NCBI GenBank assembly: GCA_030674155.1 | Contig: CM060323.1 | Span: 40,003,614-40,067,613, forward strand | Reading direction: 5' to 3' | From: Stramonita haemastoma | Taxonomy: Eukaryota > Mollusca > Gastropoda > Neogastropoda > Muricidae | Length of the DNA: 64,000 nucleotides | In this document: in pieces, positions 48,886 to 60,957 of the stretch | Position numbering within the stretch: the stretch's first letter is position 1 | How the letters are laid out: each line of letters begins with the position of its first letter | Made by a program: the position numbers and the translations under genes | Notes under the pieces: model-generated | The model's database searches: none | What the model saw: the letters and a program-made list of their open reading frames with translations, nothing else | What the model was told of the DNA's origin: nothing

Positions 48886-48935
48886 ATACACACACATCCA
48901 CACATGCACAACACACACACACACATACACACAAC

Positions 48936-49018
<83 letters not shown>
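48796..49018. repeat. (CA)n microsatellite
   Basis: Two long CA blocks with CTTGATACACACACATCC between them. Confidence 0.95.
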
Positions 49019-49020
<2 letters not shown>

Positions 49021-49074
49021 AACACTCCTCCCTTCCCCTTCCCTCTCATGTCACAGTCACTTACTATGAACAAG

Positions 49075-49325
49075 GTTGGTTTTGAGGAAACGTGTTTTAT
49101 ATTGTGTTTTTTGTGGTTCTCTGTGGTGACTGCTGTGGGTTGACCCTTGTGGTTGGCTGGGGTGTTACTAGAAGGAACAACCAAAGAATTGGCTTTAAAT
49201 CTTGTTTTAATACATATATATTTGCATGGGTTAAATCTAAAATTTTTAATGAGGTGACAGTCCTGGAATGGCCTCAGTGGTTGGCTGGGCTCTAAACAGT
49301 AAAAATGGGATTGGATTGGATCACT
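49075..49325 (+). mobile_element. LINE-3 tail fragment
   Basis: GGTTGGTTTTGAGGAAACG to GGGATTGGATTGGATC, the counterpart of 39640-39850. Confidence 0.77.
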
Positions 49326-49734
49326 CTCTCCCTGTCTTTATTACATGATTGGGTTGGCCTGCAACAAAATTGTTATTACCAAAAGTGTTGTCAAAGAAGC
49401 AATGTTCGGCTTAAAATTTCAGTGAAACGGTATTGGATGAAGTTCTGTTTAAAATCTCACTTGTTCCATAGTCCAGTTTTTTTTTTTTTTCAAATTTAGA
49501 CTTTTTCACTGATAAATTCACTTTAAAAAAATCCCTTGTTTAATTCAGTGGTTTCTAACTGGACCATTATATCTTTTCCCTCTCCCAGTTTCAGTAAATA
49601 TTCTGGATTTTTCACAGTAAAATCTTGCCATCTGTTCCCCCTCTCATTCCCTCCTGCATCCTTCTTCATCTTTTCCCAATAGTCTGATATTATTCATCGT
49701 GGAAAGGTGTTAAACACAGCTAACATTTGCATGC

Positions 49735-49755
49735 ACACACGCCTCACACACACAT

Positions 49756-49818
<63 letters not shown>

Positions 49819-49855
49819 CTCACACACACATCCACCCCTCACACACACATCCACC

Positions 49856-49929
<74 letters not shown>
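49735..49929. repeat. (CA)n microsatellite
   Basis: CA with CCCCTCACACACACATCCA repeats in the middle. Confidence 0.95.
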
Positions 49930-49933
<4 letters not shown>

Positions 49934-49969
49934 AAGGAGAGAAACAAAAAGGTCGGTAATATAGTACAG

Positions 49970-50084
49970 TGACTACACTCACACGAGTTGCTAGGATATA
50001 TGTTGCCAGAGACCAGAAAGCGGAGAACCTTCACCAAGGGTCAGCAACTCTTGATTCCAGCGATCTTCAACGTTTGGTATTCAG
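49970..50084 (+). other. Exon-like piece A, copy 2
   Basis: Bounded by ATAGTACAG and ATTCAG|GTAAGAGT. One frame is fully open (TTLTRVARIYVARDQKAENL and on to DLQRLVF). Confidence 0.4.
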
Positions 50085-50569
50085 GTAAGAGTGTGGGGAA
50101 CATTTTTTGCTCTTTACATGTATCTGTTGACACTTAGACATTCATATAGAACCTGTAATATTATGTTGTAAAGAAGACATGCATGTGTTCAGTAATCTTA
50201 ATTGTAAGAAAATTGAATGTGAAGACAGAAGAAATACTTTGTTATTGTTAAAAAGCAAAGGCTCATTTGAAAAGACATACAGTTTACTTTTTTGGTACTG
50301 GAGGGCCAAAATAAGCCATAAAGATAAGAATAAATATCACAACAAATTGCTATTGTTCAGTTGAAAAGTGATCCACAAAACATTCTGTTTTAAATTTAGC
50401 CTGTATTGTTTGTTGATGTTGTGTTGAGCTGTAAATACACTTGATGAGAATTACATTAAGGAAATGTCAAAGCATATTGTACGATGAAGACATTTCCAGA
50501 TGAATAAGGGGCTAGTTAGGATATGTACCTTTGATTTAGTTACACCACCAGTATGCTTGTGTTTTAATA

Positions 50570-50840
50570 GATTTTTTCGTCCGTTATTAAATACTGGCGT
50601 GCAGTGACCTACTCTTCCAAAAAGCAGAATGGGTTTTAACATGTGCACAAGATGTTCTGCATGCATTTGCGCTCAGGGTCGCAGTTTATGGTCTCATCTG
50701 AAATACTTCCATGTGATTTGAGTTGGCACTGTTGTTAATTCCAGGGGGGAAAATTCTGAATGGACATCTCAGTAGTGGCTCCAACCCACACTGTCAGATC
50801 GCTAGGTCAAGGCTCTTATCCACTGAGCTATTCCACCCCA
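50570..50840 (-). repeat. SINE-C, diverged copy in unit 2
   Basis: The counterpart of 31020-31278, with the same decay pattern (TTGAGTTGGCACTGTTGTTA, CTATTCCACCCC). Confidence 0.75.
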
Positions 50841-51002
50841 CAAGCTGGCATTTTGAAGTACAATAGTCTCAATGATTAAAGTGTTTTCTCTGTGGAAAGT
50901 CTGATTGTGCATTATTTGCATATGAGATGTCATTAAAATGTTTTTAAGTAATAGAAATATTTTCTTTGTGGAAAGTCTGATTATGCATTATTTGATGGAC
51001 AG

Positions 51003-51123
51003 GTCATCATGCATCAGTAGGACATACGGGGGAGGGGACAGCAGTGATGAAAAAAGATGTCACCACAATGTCAACTGGAACTGATGACAGCAGTGCTGGG
51101 ATTGCTTGCCATTGAATACCAAG
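51003..51123 (+). other. Exon-like piece B, copy 2
   Basis: GATGGACAG precedes it and CCAAG|GTAACATG follows. From ATG 51057 it reads MSPQCQLELMTAVLGLLAIE then YQ, a short hydrophobic N-terminus. The donor leaves one base (G). Confidence 0.42.
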
Positions 51124-51148
51124 GTAACATGTACACGCACAAACACAT

Positions 51149-51151
<3 letters not shown>

Positions 51152-51219
<68 letters not shown>

Positions 51220-51265
51220 TATACATGCACACATTCATGTGCACACACACGCACGCACACACACA
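51152..51265. repeat. (CA)n microsatellite
   Basis: CA array with later GTATATACATGCAC interruptions. Confidence 0.95.
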
Positions 51266-51267
51266 CA

Positions 51268-51655
51268 CAAGATTCAAGATTTATTTCGCCTTTGACCCCT
51301 CTTGGGGCATGGAGGATTTCAAACAAAATCAACTGTAACATATATAATTTGCATTAATAGAATACGTTCATACACAGAATTTCACAGAAATAAAAAATAT
51401 AGTCAACCTTTTCATTAATGTCATGCATTTTTACTCTTAAGTTGCTAAGTTTTAATAACATATTTTTATCAGAAGAGAACAAATTGCAAAATGTGAACAT
51501 GGATCTTGGATACAAATATTCATGAGGTAGGACATTCTTCCGAAGCTCAGAAAACATTGGACATTCCATTATGAAGTGAAACTCATCTCCTATAGTTTTC
51601 ATGTTACATTGTTTACTAAGACGATTTTCACGCGAATGCCGTTGACTCATCCTGT
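51268..51655 (-). pseudogene. LINE C-terminal zinc-knuckle fragment
   Basis: The minus strand reads ENRLSKQCNMKTIGDEFHFI then MECPMFSELRKNVLP. The CNMKTIGDEFHFIMEC pattern (C, then H and C) is the zinc-knuckle region at the C-terminus of many Jockey/CR1-type LINEs. It ends in AATAAATCTTGAATC. Only this 5'-truncated tail is present, and only in unit 3. Confidence 0.75.
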
Positions 51656-51784
51656 TTCAATCGGTAAAGAATGGTTGATACACCTGAATCTAAATAATGA
51701 AATCACACACACACACGTACATACATACACAATCTACACACAAACGCATGCACACACATGCACACACGCACGCGTACATGAAAG

Positions 51785-51960
51785 AAGAAAGGCTACATGC
51801 TGTTTTTAAACTTGTGGTGCATGAAAATGGAAAGACTAGGTACAACATCTTAAGAATCAGGAAAGCCCAGAACCAAGATTGGACACCCAAGATTCCAGAG
51901 CCCTTAGCTGTTAGGAAGTTGGGTTACAAACTGAAAAGGGAAAAACGTTTACTGCAGTAA
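51785..51960 (+). CDS. Possible terminal exon C of a small duplicated gene
   Basis: An open frame reads ERLHAVFKLVVHENGKTRYN, ILRIRKAQNQDWTPKIPEPL, AVRKLGYKLKREKRLLQ and then TAA at 51958-51960. An acceptor-like GAAAG at 51780-51784 would enter with one carried base, which matches the base left by piece B copy 2. The product would be about 80 residues, basic, with a hydrophobic start. A decayed homologue sits at 42165. No known family is recognised, there is no poly-pyrimidine tract, and a LINE lies in the intron. This is inference and may be wrong. Confidence 0.25.
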
Positions 51961-52649
51961 CACATTTTTCTGTCCTTTTTTCCTTCCTAGTAGTTTTGAT
52001 ACAAAGAGGAGCATTTATTTTTTTGTCCTTGTTTAACTGAAGTAGTTTGGTATCCATACTAAAGGAGCATTTCTATTTTATCATCATTCAGCTGAAGTTT
52101 GTATTTATACTTTGGTATCTGGTGGACTATGTTGAGAGAGAAAGCAGAGAAATGTCACTTTAAAATAAGATGATTATCATCAAAAAGACTATGGTGTGAC
52201 AGCCTGTGATTATGTGCAATTCCAGTAATGGGTTAACAAAAAACCCCAAACAAATACATGTACAGATTCTTTAGATACCCCATGCTATAAGCTTGCAGGG
52301 GTAGAGGACTGTCCATTTATAGTCTGCACATTCACATCTGGGTCTGAGATGATAGGGAAAGAACAAAAGTCAGGTACTGGAGAAAACCAAGTGATTTATA
52401 TTAGGAAATGAAGAATTTGAATCAAGTCATCGGCATACGTTCTGCATTTTCCCATTTAAAAAGTACAAACATTTTTAGTATGATTGAGATAATTTAAAGT
52501 TAAACTTCTATAAATTTATTTTAGTTATAGGGAACATTCAAAATACAAACATGGATATTCTGCGCATATGTACCTTGTTGGGGAAAAAATCATTAAGTAC
52601 ATCTATCTGTCCTAAAATTTGACTTTGTGTAGTATCTTCTCTAGTTGTG
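51961..52649. other. AT-rich DNA; 52090-52205 shared with unit 1
   Basis: No gene signal beyond the block shared with 32870-33005. Confidence 0.5.
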
Positions 52650-53720
52650 TCCATCTCTGGAACATGGTTGAAGGTTGTTAGTAGCTTTTGACGTCTGCCA
52701 GGATGATGGGTCACTTGGCATGAAGATCATGTTTGGAGTGGGTGATGTTGGTTGGGCACTGGCTGACTGGCTTAATGGTCATTTGATGGTTGACAAGGTG
52801 CAGGGTTTTGTGACATTGACCTTCAGTGTAGGGCTTGGTGCAGTTTTTACATCAGCCATCCTGGGCAAGCCTTTTCTGTGAAATGTGTGAAGTGGCATCA
52901 GCAGGACAGGACAGGGAGCTGCTTGTGGGTGTTTGTCATTGTGGACACTGCAGGTGTTGAAGTTGTGATGCAGGAGCACCGTTCCCCTGGACCCCCTGTG
53001 TGGTTGACATGATGGCTCTGGCTCACTGTGCTGGTCATGTTTGGGATGAGGATACAAGGTGGTATCAGAGGGGATGTTCCAGGGAGGCGTCAAAGCGTGT
53101 CTCCAGTGCTGTGGCTGACTTCATGACTGAGGGATCTGGGAACATGGACGCATGTTTTTCAGATCGTGTGGGGTCAGCTTCAGAGCTGTTGAGCGATTCT
53201 TTGGTGCTGTCCCTGGGATGTTGCCTTGACCGGTCCTGGTACCTCCCTCTTGTGTCCAACATTTCACAGATGATCTGACGTGGTGGTTGGAGTTGTCATG
53301 TTGATGATACAGGAGGTTCTGTGGAGCTGTGTCTTCAGTGTCATGGCTTTGACATGTGTAGTGTTTACAGTGTCAAGTGCCCCAAGAGTGGTGTCCTGTA
53401 CTGTTTGTGTTCCTTCATGACTGATTTCTGTACAGGACCAGGTTTTTCATTTCTGCAAACGATTTTTCTGAGCTCTAGCATAGGTACCTTTGCTTTTGGT
53501 GGTAAGTGAATGCTGGGCTGGATGAGGTCCTGAATGTAGAGGTTAATAAAGCTGACATGTCTTTCATTCTGGACGTAAGCTGTGGACAGATCAACTATGG
53601 TGCTGTTGTTAAGTGTTGTCATCTGCAAACCGTCTGTTGGCTCCTTTCAGTCACCGGAGGGCCATTTTCTTCCATTTTGGCTCTAGCTGTGGTGTCGATT
53701 GTTATCATTGTCATTTTGTG
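52650..53720. repeat. Repeat U, copy 3
   Basis: Starts CATCTCTGGAACATGGTTGA and matches copy 1 across its length, with one minisatellite unit only. The right arm to about 53830 also matches. Confidence 0.82.
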
Positions 53721-54114
53721 AGTGCAGTGTTTTAGGCCATATGTTTTATAGCTTATCGCTTTGGTTTAACAACTTGATTTGGTGTGCTGGACTTCATAAG
53801 GCTGTTTTTATTGTGATGGATTGACTTAGCCTGTCATCACGTCTGCTTTTTCCCCACAAGCCATCTTGCAGTTTATTAGCTCAATATTCTGGTAGAGCTC
53901 ACAGTTTCACCAAGCACCTCCCTTGTATAGTTTCACAGGCAGTCTTTAAGTAATTAAAGCGCTTTACCTTTAAGTACACCAGGCAGAGTTGGGCCAGTTT
54001 GGCTTTCTGTAGCTTCAGTGTTGGAAGATTGTTGCTGTGCAGGCTGAGGACTCGGTGTGTTTTGGGATAACAGTAAGAACAAGGAGGAACAAGAACTAAG
54101 AGCAAAGTTCTAAT

Positions 54115-54575
54115 CCATTTTAATCTGTATATGGTTGAGCACAGTTTTAATACGAGTTTTAAAATGTGTCAAGATGACAGCCCTGATATGGCCTGTGTGG
54201 TCGGCGGGGCTATAAACAACATGATTGGATTGGAACTAAGAACAAGGTTGTTTTAAGGAATCTGGCTGTGGTTTTATCTCAATTTATGTAAGGTGGTTTC
54301 TCCCACAATGCGATGACTGTCCTGGGTTGATCCTTATGGTTGGCCAGAGCGTTGATACAAACAATGACAGAGTTTGTTTTAATAAACCAAATTTTGGTCT
54401 GCATATAGTCACACAGTCTGAGATCTATCATCTAATGTCACTGATAGTGAACAGACGTTAAATTGAAGACAACAACAACAGTCTGAGATTTAAAATTTTA
54501 TGAGGTGACAGCCCCGATATGGCCTCTGTGGTCAGCAGGGCTATAAACAAGATGATTGTTTTGGATTGGATTGGT
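54115..54575 (+). mobile_element. Two LINE-3 tail fragments, head to tail
   Basis: The first ends GATTGGATTGG at about 54232. The second starts at once with AACTAAGAACAAGGTTG and ends GGATTGGATTGG at 54575. Confidence 0.78.
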
Positions 54576-54956
54576 TTAGGAATAAGGGTGGAGTGGTCAC
54601 TGCCACCAAGCAGTTCCCTGACCTCTCATTAGGCACTCTTGAAACGCTACTTTGCAGAAAGGTCGAGGTTGGCGGAAGTAGGGTGTCATCATAGGGAAAA
54701 TTTGGTTAATTAGTGGGATTACTTGGCAAGCTTCAAGATACCTTCCTTTTATAAAGGAAATGGCATCAGGTGCAATTACAATAATAAGGATAACATTGAC
54801 TCAAAGATGTGCACACACACACACACCTAACATGAACATGCATGTCCACACATAACCATACAGAGGGATGCATGCACAAAACACACCACTCACACCACGC
54901 ACACAGTGTGCACACACATACAGTGTGCACACACATACACTACACATGCGCGCACG

Positions 54957-54961
<5 letters not shown>

Positions 54962-55003
<42 letters not shown>

Positions 55004-55010
55004 CACACAC
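54962..55010. repeat. (CA)n microsatellite
   Basis: CA array just before piece A copy 3. Confidence 0.94.
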
Positions 55011-55052
55011 TCACAGAGGAAGAAGAGAAAAAAAAACATGCCAAGAGTACAG

Positions 55053-55164
55053 CGACTACACTCACACGTGTTACTAAGATATATGTTGCCAGAGACTGGA
55101 AAGCGGAGACCTTCACCAAGGGTCAGCAACTCCAATTCCAGAGATCGTCACATTAGGTATTCAG
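55053..55164 (+). other. Exon-like piece A, copy 3
   Basis: Bounded by AGAGTACAG and ATTCAG|GTAAGAGA. The frame TTLTRVTKIYVARDWKAE is shifted by a small deletion relative to the other copies. Confidence 0.4.
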
Positions 55165-56300
55165 GTAAGAGAGTGGGAAAAATTATTGCTCTTTACATGT
55201 ATCTGTTGACATATTCACTAAGACATTCATATAGAACCTGTAGTATTGTTATATATCTTGTAAAGGAGAAATGCATGTGTTCAGTCATTTTGATTTATTG
55301 TAAGGGAAAGTAATTTTAAGACAGAAACACTAAAAAAAAAAAGTAGAGGCCTAATTGAAAAGACAAAGTTTACTTTTTTGTACTTGAGGGCCAAAGTAGG
55401 CCATAAAGATCAAGCATAAATATCACAACAAATCGCTATGTTTCAGTTGAAAAGTAATCCGAAAAACATTGTTAAATGATTTAAAAGAATTTAAACTGTA
55501 CTGTTTAGTACTGTTTTTATTGAGCTGTGGTATCTGTTGAGAAATTAAATTAGGGAAACATTAAAGCATATTCTATGATAAATTTCTGGATTTTTTTCAT
55601 TCCTTGGCTAACGATTTGAGATTCACCAACAGTGAGATTGATATATACTTTTTATTTATCTTCTTTTTTTTTTAATACTTCATGACTTTGTCTTTGAGAC
55701 TGCGCTGAATTTTTCAGTGTCTTCAGCAAATCTGAACTTGGTGGAGCCTCTCTCTCTCCAAGTGAAAAGATTTTGAGACAGTTACTTGCGTGGCATCCCT
55801 GCCCTGGTCTTAGCTAGCCTTTATCATTTTTTTTACCTTTTCTTTAAAAAAAAAAAGATGGGTGATTTTTTGTGAGTGTGTGTGAAATTTTTTTATATGA
55901 TGCATACTTTGCACTTAAGATCTTGGTTCATGGTCTCCCTTTGAAGAGTTGGAACATTTTACTAGAAAGATCCCTCTTAAATAATACTCGGTGTTGATTC
56001 AAACCCTAGCCATTGGATTGCAGAGTCCAATATTTAACTTCTATGTTTAAAAAGAAAATTTGGCTGTACTAACACGGAAGACCTGTCACATGTAGAACTG
56101 CGGTTCTGTGACGCATCTAAAAGGCTTATTCACATATCTTTTCATTGTACTGAAGGAGGAGAGAAAAATCTGGCTTTGAGATACAGATCTTTAAATTTCA
56201 AGACCTTTAGCCAGAACAAGCTGTTCTGTTGGGTCAGGTTTGGCATGTGAAAATATGTGTATAGAAAGGGTTAAATCAACTGACTCTTTCTGTTGGACAG
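55165..56300. other. Block l and unique DNA
   Basis: 55170-55540 matches the DNA after the other A copies. The rest is AT-rich without recognised features, ending in TCTTTCTGTTGGACAG, a good acceptor. Confidence 0.5.
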
Positions 56301-56415
56301 GCCACCAGAAATCGACAGGATCGGACACAGTTCAGCAGTGAAGAAGAATGATGTCACTACAGATTGCTTTGCTTGGAACCATCGTCAGCATTGCTGGAAT
56401 TCCTCTCGATATCAA
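56301..56415 (+). CDS. Exon-like piece B, copy 3: possible start exon with signal peptide
   Basis: The best acceptor of the four copies (pyrimidine-rich, TTGGACAG) and donor ATCAA|GTAAGAAT. From ATG 56348 it reads MMSLQIALLGTIVSIAGIPL then DIK, a plausible signal peptide (hydrophobic core, small residues, then polar). No downstream exon was found, as a LINE lies 150 bp on. Coding status is inference. Confidence 0.3.
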
Positions 56416-56569
56416 GTAAGAATGCTCATGCCTTTGAGTACATACACATGTAGAAACATGCGGGAGGAGAGGGGTGTCACTAATTTGTAATATAATTGAA
56501 CTATACTTTGATAAGTATTATATTGCCCAAAACAGTACCAGTGGAGTTGACAGAGCACCACAATATTAA

Positions 56570-57420
56570 CCGAAGGGAAACAACAGTGCTCACACATTAT
56601 TCTCATATCACTCGTGTTCATGTGTTGAAAGGCAAGGGAACCCCATGGTGCGTGACTTGAGATGTGCGGGTAACCATCAAGCATCTGCTTCTGGAGTGTC
56701 AAAATGTCCAGGATGTTTGGCACAAGCATTTCATAGTAGACTAGCTAAAGACCCGTTTTTAATGATGTTCCACTGTACACCATTTTTAACTTACTGAGAT
56801 TATCTGGCTTTTTCTGTCTGTGTGAAAATGTTATGGTTGGTCACTAAGAACAAGGTTGTTTTAAGGAATCTGGTTTGGGTTTTATCTCATGAGTGGTTGA
56901 TATGGTTTTTCACACAAGGCAGTGCCCGCCCTGGGTTTACCCTTCTGGTTAACCAAGGCGTTAATACAAGGAATGACAGTAGAAAATTGGCTTTTATACC
57001 CCGTTTTAAAATATATATTAAAGTTAAGTTAAAGTCTGTCCCGAGCCTAAGGCTCATCAGGCCGGTGCTTATCCCGGTTTCTGTGGCGCTAAGCGACTGA
57101 GAGTCATAGACTCCCCCCTGGATAGGACGCCAGTCTATCGCAGGGTTAACCCCCCAACACAAGGTTGGTACCCCTTTTACACCTGGGTGGGGTGAGAAAA
57201 TAGCCGTAAAGTGCCTTTTCCAAGGGCACAACGCCATAGTCGAAAGCTGGGATCGAACCCGCAACCTTTTAGATTACGAGTCCAACGCCCTAACCACTCG
57301 ACTACCGCGGCGGCAAAATATATATAGTTGCAGTTTTATCCTGATATTTAAAATTTGTGTTGACAGCCACAATATGATCATTGGGGTTATAAATAATATA
57401 ATTGAATTGGATTGGACCCA
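56570..57420 (+). mobile_element. LINE-3 3' fragment, interrupted by SINE-A
   Basis: C-terminal zinc-knuckle region (GGCAAGGGAACCCCATGGTG) followed by the 3' UTR, ending ATTGAATTGGATTGG. Stops are present (GACTTGAGATG in place of Cys-encoding TGTGATG). Confidence 0.82.
57019..57314 (-). repeat. SINE-A, full copy nested in LINE-3 tail
   Basis: The minus-strand head reads GTAGTCGAGTGGTTAGGGCG and GGTTCGATCCC (intact B box). It is flanked by the perfect 11-bp duplication AAAATATATAT at 57008-57018 and 57315-57325. Confidence 0.92.
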
Positions 57421-57984
57421 AAAACTACAACAGAGATCTTGGTCTTTTTGCTAAGTAGCAAGTTAACCTTTGAGGAGGGATCTGGGCACTGAATTGGAAC
57501 TTCGATGCACTGTTCATTGGTCAAGTTGAACTGGGTGGAATTCATTGCTCTCCAGGTTACTGGTAACATATTATGTTCATACTGTCCATACATGGCCTAC
57601 CTTTTTTTAATATTTATTTTTATTTTATTTTTTTGTTCCTTTTTTTTCCATACATGGCCTACCTTTAAAATTTTTTTTTTAATAGGAATTATGGGGTTTT
57701 AGTGTGTAAGATGTTCCATGTGTTTGCATTAGGGACCTGTAGGTTCCACCAGATTTGCAGCATTTGAAGCATTATTATCAAGGGGGAAAAGAAATAGCAA
57801 CAAATGGTCAGAATTGATGTTAGCTTGGGGGATTTCCTATCAAATCACAGGTTGGTAATGGACAATAAAACTGTTCTGTAGGCCCCAACATGCACAAGAA
57901 AAAACAAAAAAAGAAAACGACCAAAGAAACCATGCATACATAAATTATAAAGACCTCAACCTCTACATTGTGCTGTAACATCTG
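57421..57984. other. Unique DNA with T-runs
   Basis: CCATACATGGCCTACCTTT is duplicated at about 57586 and 57649, flanking a T-rich stretch. No gene. Confidence 0.45.
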
Positions 57985-58439
57985 GTAAAGATACTGACAT
58001 TGGTCACATTTTGTCGATCTGTTTCAGGGACTTTGACCAGCAGAGGTTTTCTACAGGCCTGAGCCACCTGGCTCAACAGAGTGAAGATCCACACGAAACG
58101 GTTGACCAACTCACCAGGTGTGCCATGGAGCAGGAGATTTCTGGGTCTACAGGTGCTGTTCACAGATCTGAAACCTAGAAGCGATCAATATGTGCAGTCC
58201 GTCTGGCAGGAGGAATGGAACGCTCAGACAACAAACTTATTCAGATTCATCCTAACATGAAAGAGGTTTTCCCTCTGTGTGTCAAAACCCGAAAGGAAAC
58301 AACAGTGCTCACCAGGATACACACGTCATTATCATATTACTTGTGTTCATTGGCTGAAAGGCAAGGGATCCCCATGGTGTGTGACTTGTGATGTTGGGGT
58401 AAACATCAGACATCTGCTGTGGGAGTGTGAGTGTCAGGA
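57985..58439 (+). pseudogene. LINE-3 fragment: RNase H end and zinc knuckle
   Basis: Parallels 59600-59960: GGTTGACCAACTCACCAGG, GAAACCTAGAAGCGATCAAT, then the zinc-knuckle segment with TGTGACTTGTGATG. Stops and indels are present. It stops at GAGTGTCAGGAG, where the next LINE-3 copy begins. Confidence 0.78.
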
Positions 58440-60957
58440 GTTCAAAGGCAGATACAACTCTGTGTGAATAAGGTGCAGGAATGGGCGGAGGACAATGGGT
58501 TCAAGTTCTTGGTTACCAAAACAAAGTGCATTCACGTCACTAACATGTGTAGAGAATGCTTGGGAAAATTCTCCATCCCGATGGTGACGGAGGCTAAATT
58601 CTTGGGGATTGTGTTCGACCGGAGACTGAATTTCAAGTCCAATCCAACACCTGAGAACATCCTGTCAGAAAGCTCTGAACCTCCTGCGGGTGATCGCCCA
58701 TACTGATTGGGGAGCGGACAGGAGAACACTGCTGCATGTCTACAGGGTGCTGGTGTGCTCCAAATTGGATTACAGATGTTAGGTCTATGGCTCGGTGAGG
58801 CCTTCCTACCTGAAAGCTCTGGACCCTATCCACCACCAGGGGCTCCGGATCTGTTTCAGAGCATTCCGAATGACACTGGTGTACAGTCTGTACGCGGAAG
58901 CAGGAGAGCCCTCTCTTGCAAACTGCCTTCTGAAACTGACACTAAATTACTACATGAAGCTCTATTTGGAGAATAACAACCCGGCTTACGATTGTGTTCT
59001 CAACCCCTGGTTTCAGGCCAAGTTTAAGAAATCGCCCTCTGCCACCCTACCTCTGGGCATTTGGATCCTTCCACAACTCCGGGAGGCGGGTATTGATTTG
59101 GGTGTCATCTGTGACCTTCCCAAGTTCCCCGAGACGCCTATGTGGATGGTGGAAACCCCGGCTGTCTGTTTCAATCTGGCTGCTCATAGGAAAGATGTCA
59201 CCAGCTCCACGGCATACAGGGTTTTTTTTCCAAGAACTCTGTATGTCTTATCCATCCTACACCAGGGTTTTCACAGATGGCTCCAAGTCTGAGGAGGGGG
59301 TGGCCTGCACAGCCTATTTTCCCACTATCAAGGAGTCGGTGCTTTCTGAACGCCTGCCTTCGGATGCCTCAGTGTACACGGCCGAACTGAGCACTCTTGT
59401 CTTGCCCCTGCAACTGATCCGGCGATCAGGAAAGACAGACTTCTTGGTCTGTGCGGACTCATTCGCTGCTCTGGAGGCTATCGCTTGTAGGAACATAAAC
59501 CACCCTAAGCTTCAGGAGTTCTATGAACTGTATACTTCCTTGAGATGGGACGGGTGTGATATTGTTTTGGTGTGGATCCTGGGGCATGTGAGCATTCGGG
59601 GTGACGAAATGGTTGACCGACTCACCAGGCGTGCCACGGAGCAGGAGGTTTCTGGGTCCACGGTGCCATTCACAGATCTGAAACCTAGAAGCGAACAATA
59701 TGCACACTCCCTCTGGCAGGAGGAATGGAATGCTCAAGACCGACAAGCTTTTTCAGATCCATCCCAACCTGAAAGAGTTTTCCCTCTGTGTGTCAAAAAC
59801 CAAAGGGAAGCAACAGTGCTCACCAGGATACACACGGGTCATTCTTATATCACTCGCGTTCATTTGCTGAAAGGCAAGGGAACCCCATGGTGCATGTCTT
59901 GTGATGTGCGGGTAACCATCAAGCATCTGCTCCTGGTTCATTTGCTGAAAGGCAAGGGAACCCCATGGTGCGTGTCTTGTGATGTGCGGGTAACCATCAA
60001 GCATCTGCTCTGGTTCATTTGCTGAAAGGCAAGGGAACCCAATGGTGCGTGTCTTGTGATGTGCGGGTAACCATCAGGCATCTGCTCCTGGTTCATTTGC
60101 TGAAAGGCAAGGGAACCCCATGGTGTGTGTCTTGTGATGTGCGGGTAACCATCAAACATCTGCTCCTGGTTCATTTGCTGAAAGGCAAGGGAACCCCATG
60201 GTGCGTGTCTTGTGATGTGCGGGTAACCATCAAACATCTGCTCCTGGTTCATTTGCTGAAAGGCAAGGGAACCCAATGGTGCGTGTCTTGTGATGTGCGG
60301 GTAACCATCAGGCATCTGCTCCTGGTTCATTCGCTGAAAGGCAAGGGAACCCCATGGTGTGTGACTTGTGATGTGATGTGCGGGTAACCATCTAAAACAA
60401 CAACAACAACAACAACAACAAAAAACCCATCAAGCATCTGCTCCTGGTTCATTGCTGAAAGGCAAGGGAACCCCATGGTGTGTGACTTGTGATGTGCGGG
60501 TAACCATCAAGCATCTTCTCCTGGAGTGTCGGGATGTTCAGGATATTAGTCACAAGCATTTTACTGCAGACTACCTAAAGATCCTCTTTCGGGATGTTCC
60601 ACCGGACACCATTTTTAACTTCCTGAGAGAATTGGGCTTTTTTCGTCTGATAAGAGTGAAAGTGGTATAGTTGGTCTCTAAGCACAAGGTTGTTTTAAGG
60701 AATCTGGTTTTGGTTTTATCTCATTTTATGTGTGATTGATGTGGGTTTTCCCACGACATGGTGGCCATCCTGGGCTGACCCTTATGGTTGACAAGGGCAT
60801 CGATACAGGCAAGGACAGTCGAGTTGGTTTTATACCTCGTTTTAAACTGTATATAGTTGCACACTTTTAATACAAGTTTTAAAATGTGACAAGGTGACAG
60901 CCCCGATATGGCCTGTGTGGTCAGCGGGGCTCTAAGCAACATCATTGCATTGGATTG
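58440..60957 (+). pseudogene. LINE-3, RNase H-type non-LTR retrotransposon, 5'-truncated
   Basis: The copy starts just after the reverse transcriptase active site (QEWAEDNGFKFLVTKTKCIH, then AKFLGIVFDRRLNFKS). The thumb/connection follows: SKLDYRCLVYGSVRPSYLKA, in different frames because of indels. The RNase H domain has VFTDGSKSEEG (catalytic Asp, near 59276), YTAELSTL (Glu), CADSFAALEAI (Asp) and WILGHVSIRGDEMVDRLTR (His and last Asp). The C-terminal Cys/His segment LLKGKGTPWCVSCDVRVTI then KHLL is amplified (next entry). The protein end is DVPPDTIFNFLRELGFF, followed by the 3' UTR and an ATTGCATTGGATTGGG tail. A T-run near 59221 and a 1-bp loss near 60011 break the frame, so it is not functional. 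RNase H-bearing LINEs include the I group; the exact clade is not assigned. Confidence 0.88.
59861..60527 (+). repeat. 78-bp tandem array of the LINE-3 zinc-knuckle segment, 8 copies
   Basis: Units start at 59861, 59939, 60016, 60094, 60172, 60250, 60328 and 60450 (spacings 78, 77, 78, 78, 78, 78, 122). Each encodes HLLKGKGTPWCVSCDVRVTI plus KHLLLV, so a 78-bp unit adds 26 residues in frame. The 77-bp spacing breaks the frame. Between the last two, an (AAC)n tract (60398-60422) is inserted. Alternating KHLL/RHLL and TPW/TQW variants show higher-order copying. Confidence 0.95.

Larger units (their letters stand above)
51003..56300 (+). repeat. Tandem duplication unit 3
   Basis: B copy 2, CA array, private LINE fragment, possible exon C (51785), repeat U (52650), a single minisatellite unit (53600), LINE tails (54115-54575), CA array, A copy 3 (55053), block l (55170-55540). 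It is shorter than units 1 and 2 because blocks f to i are missing. Confidence 0.72.
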
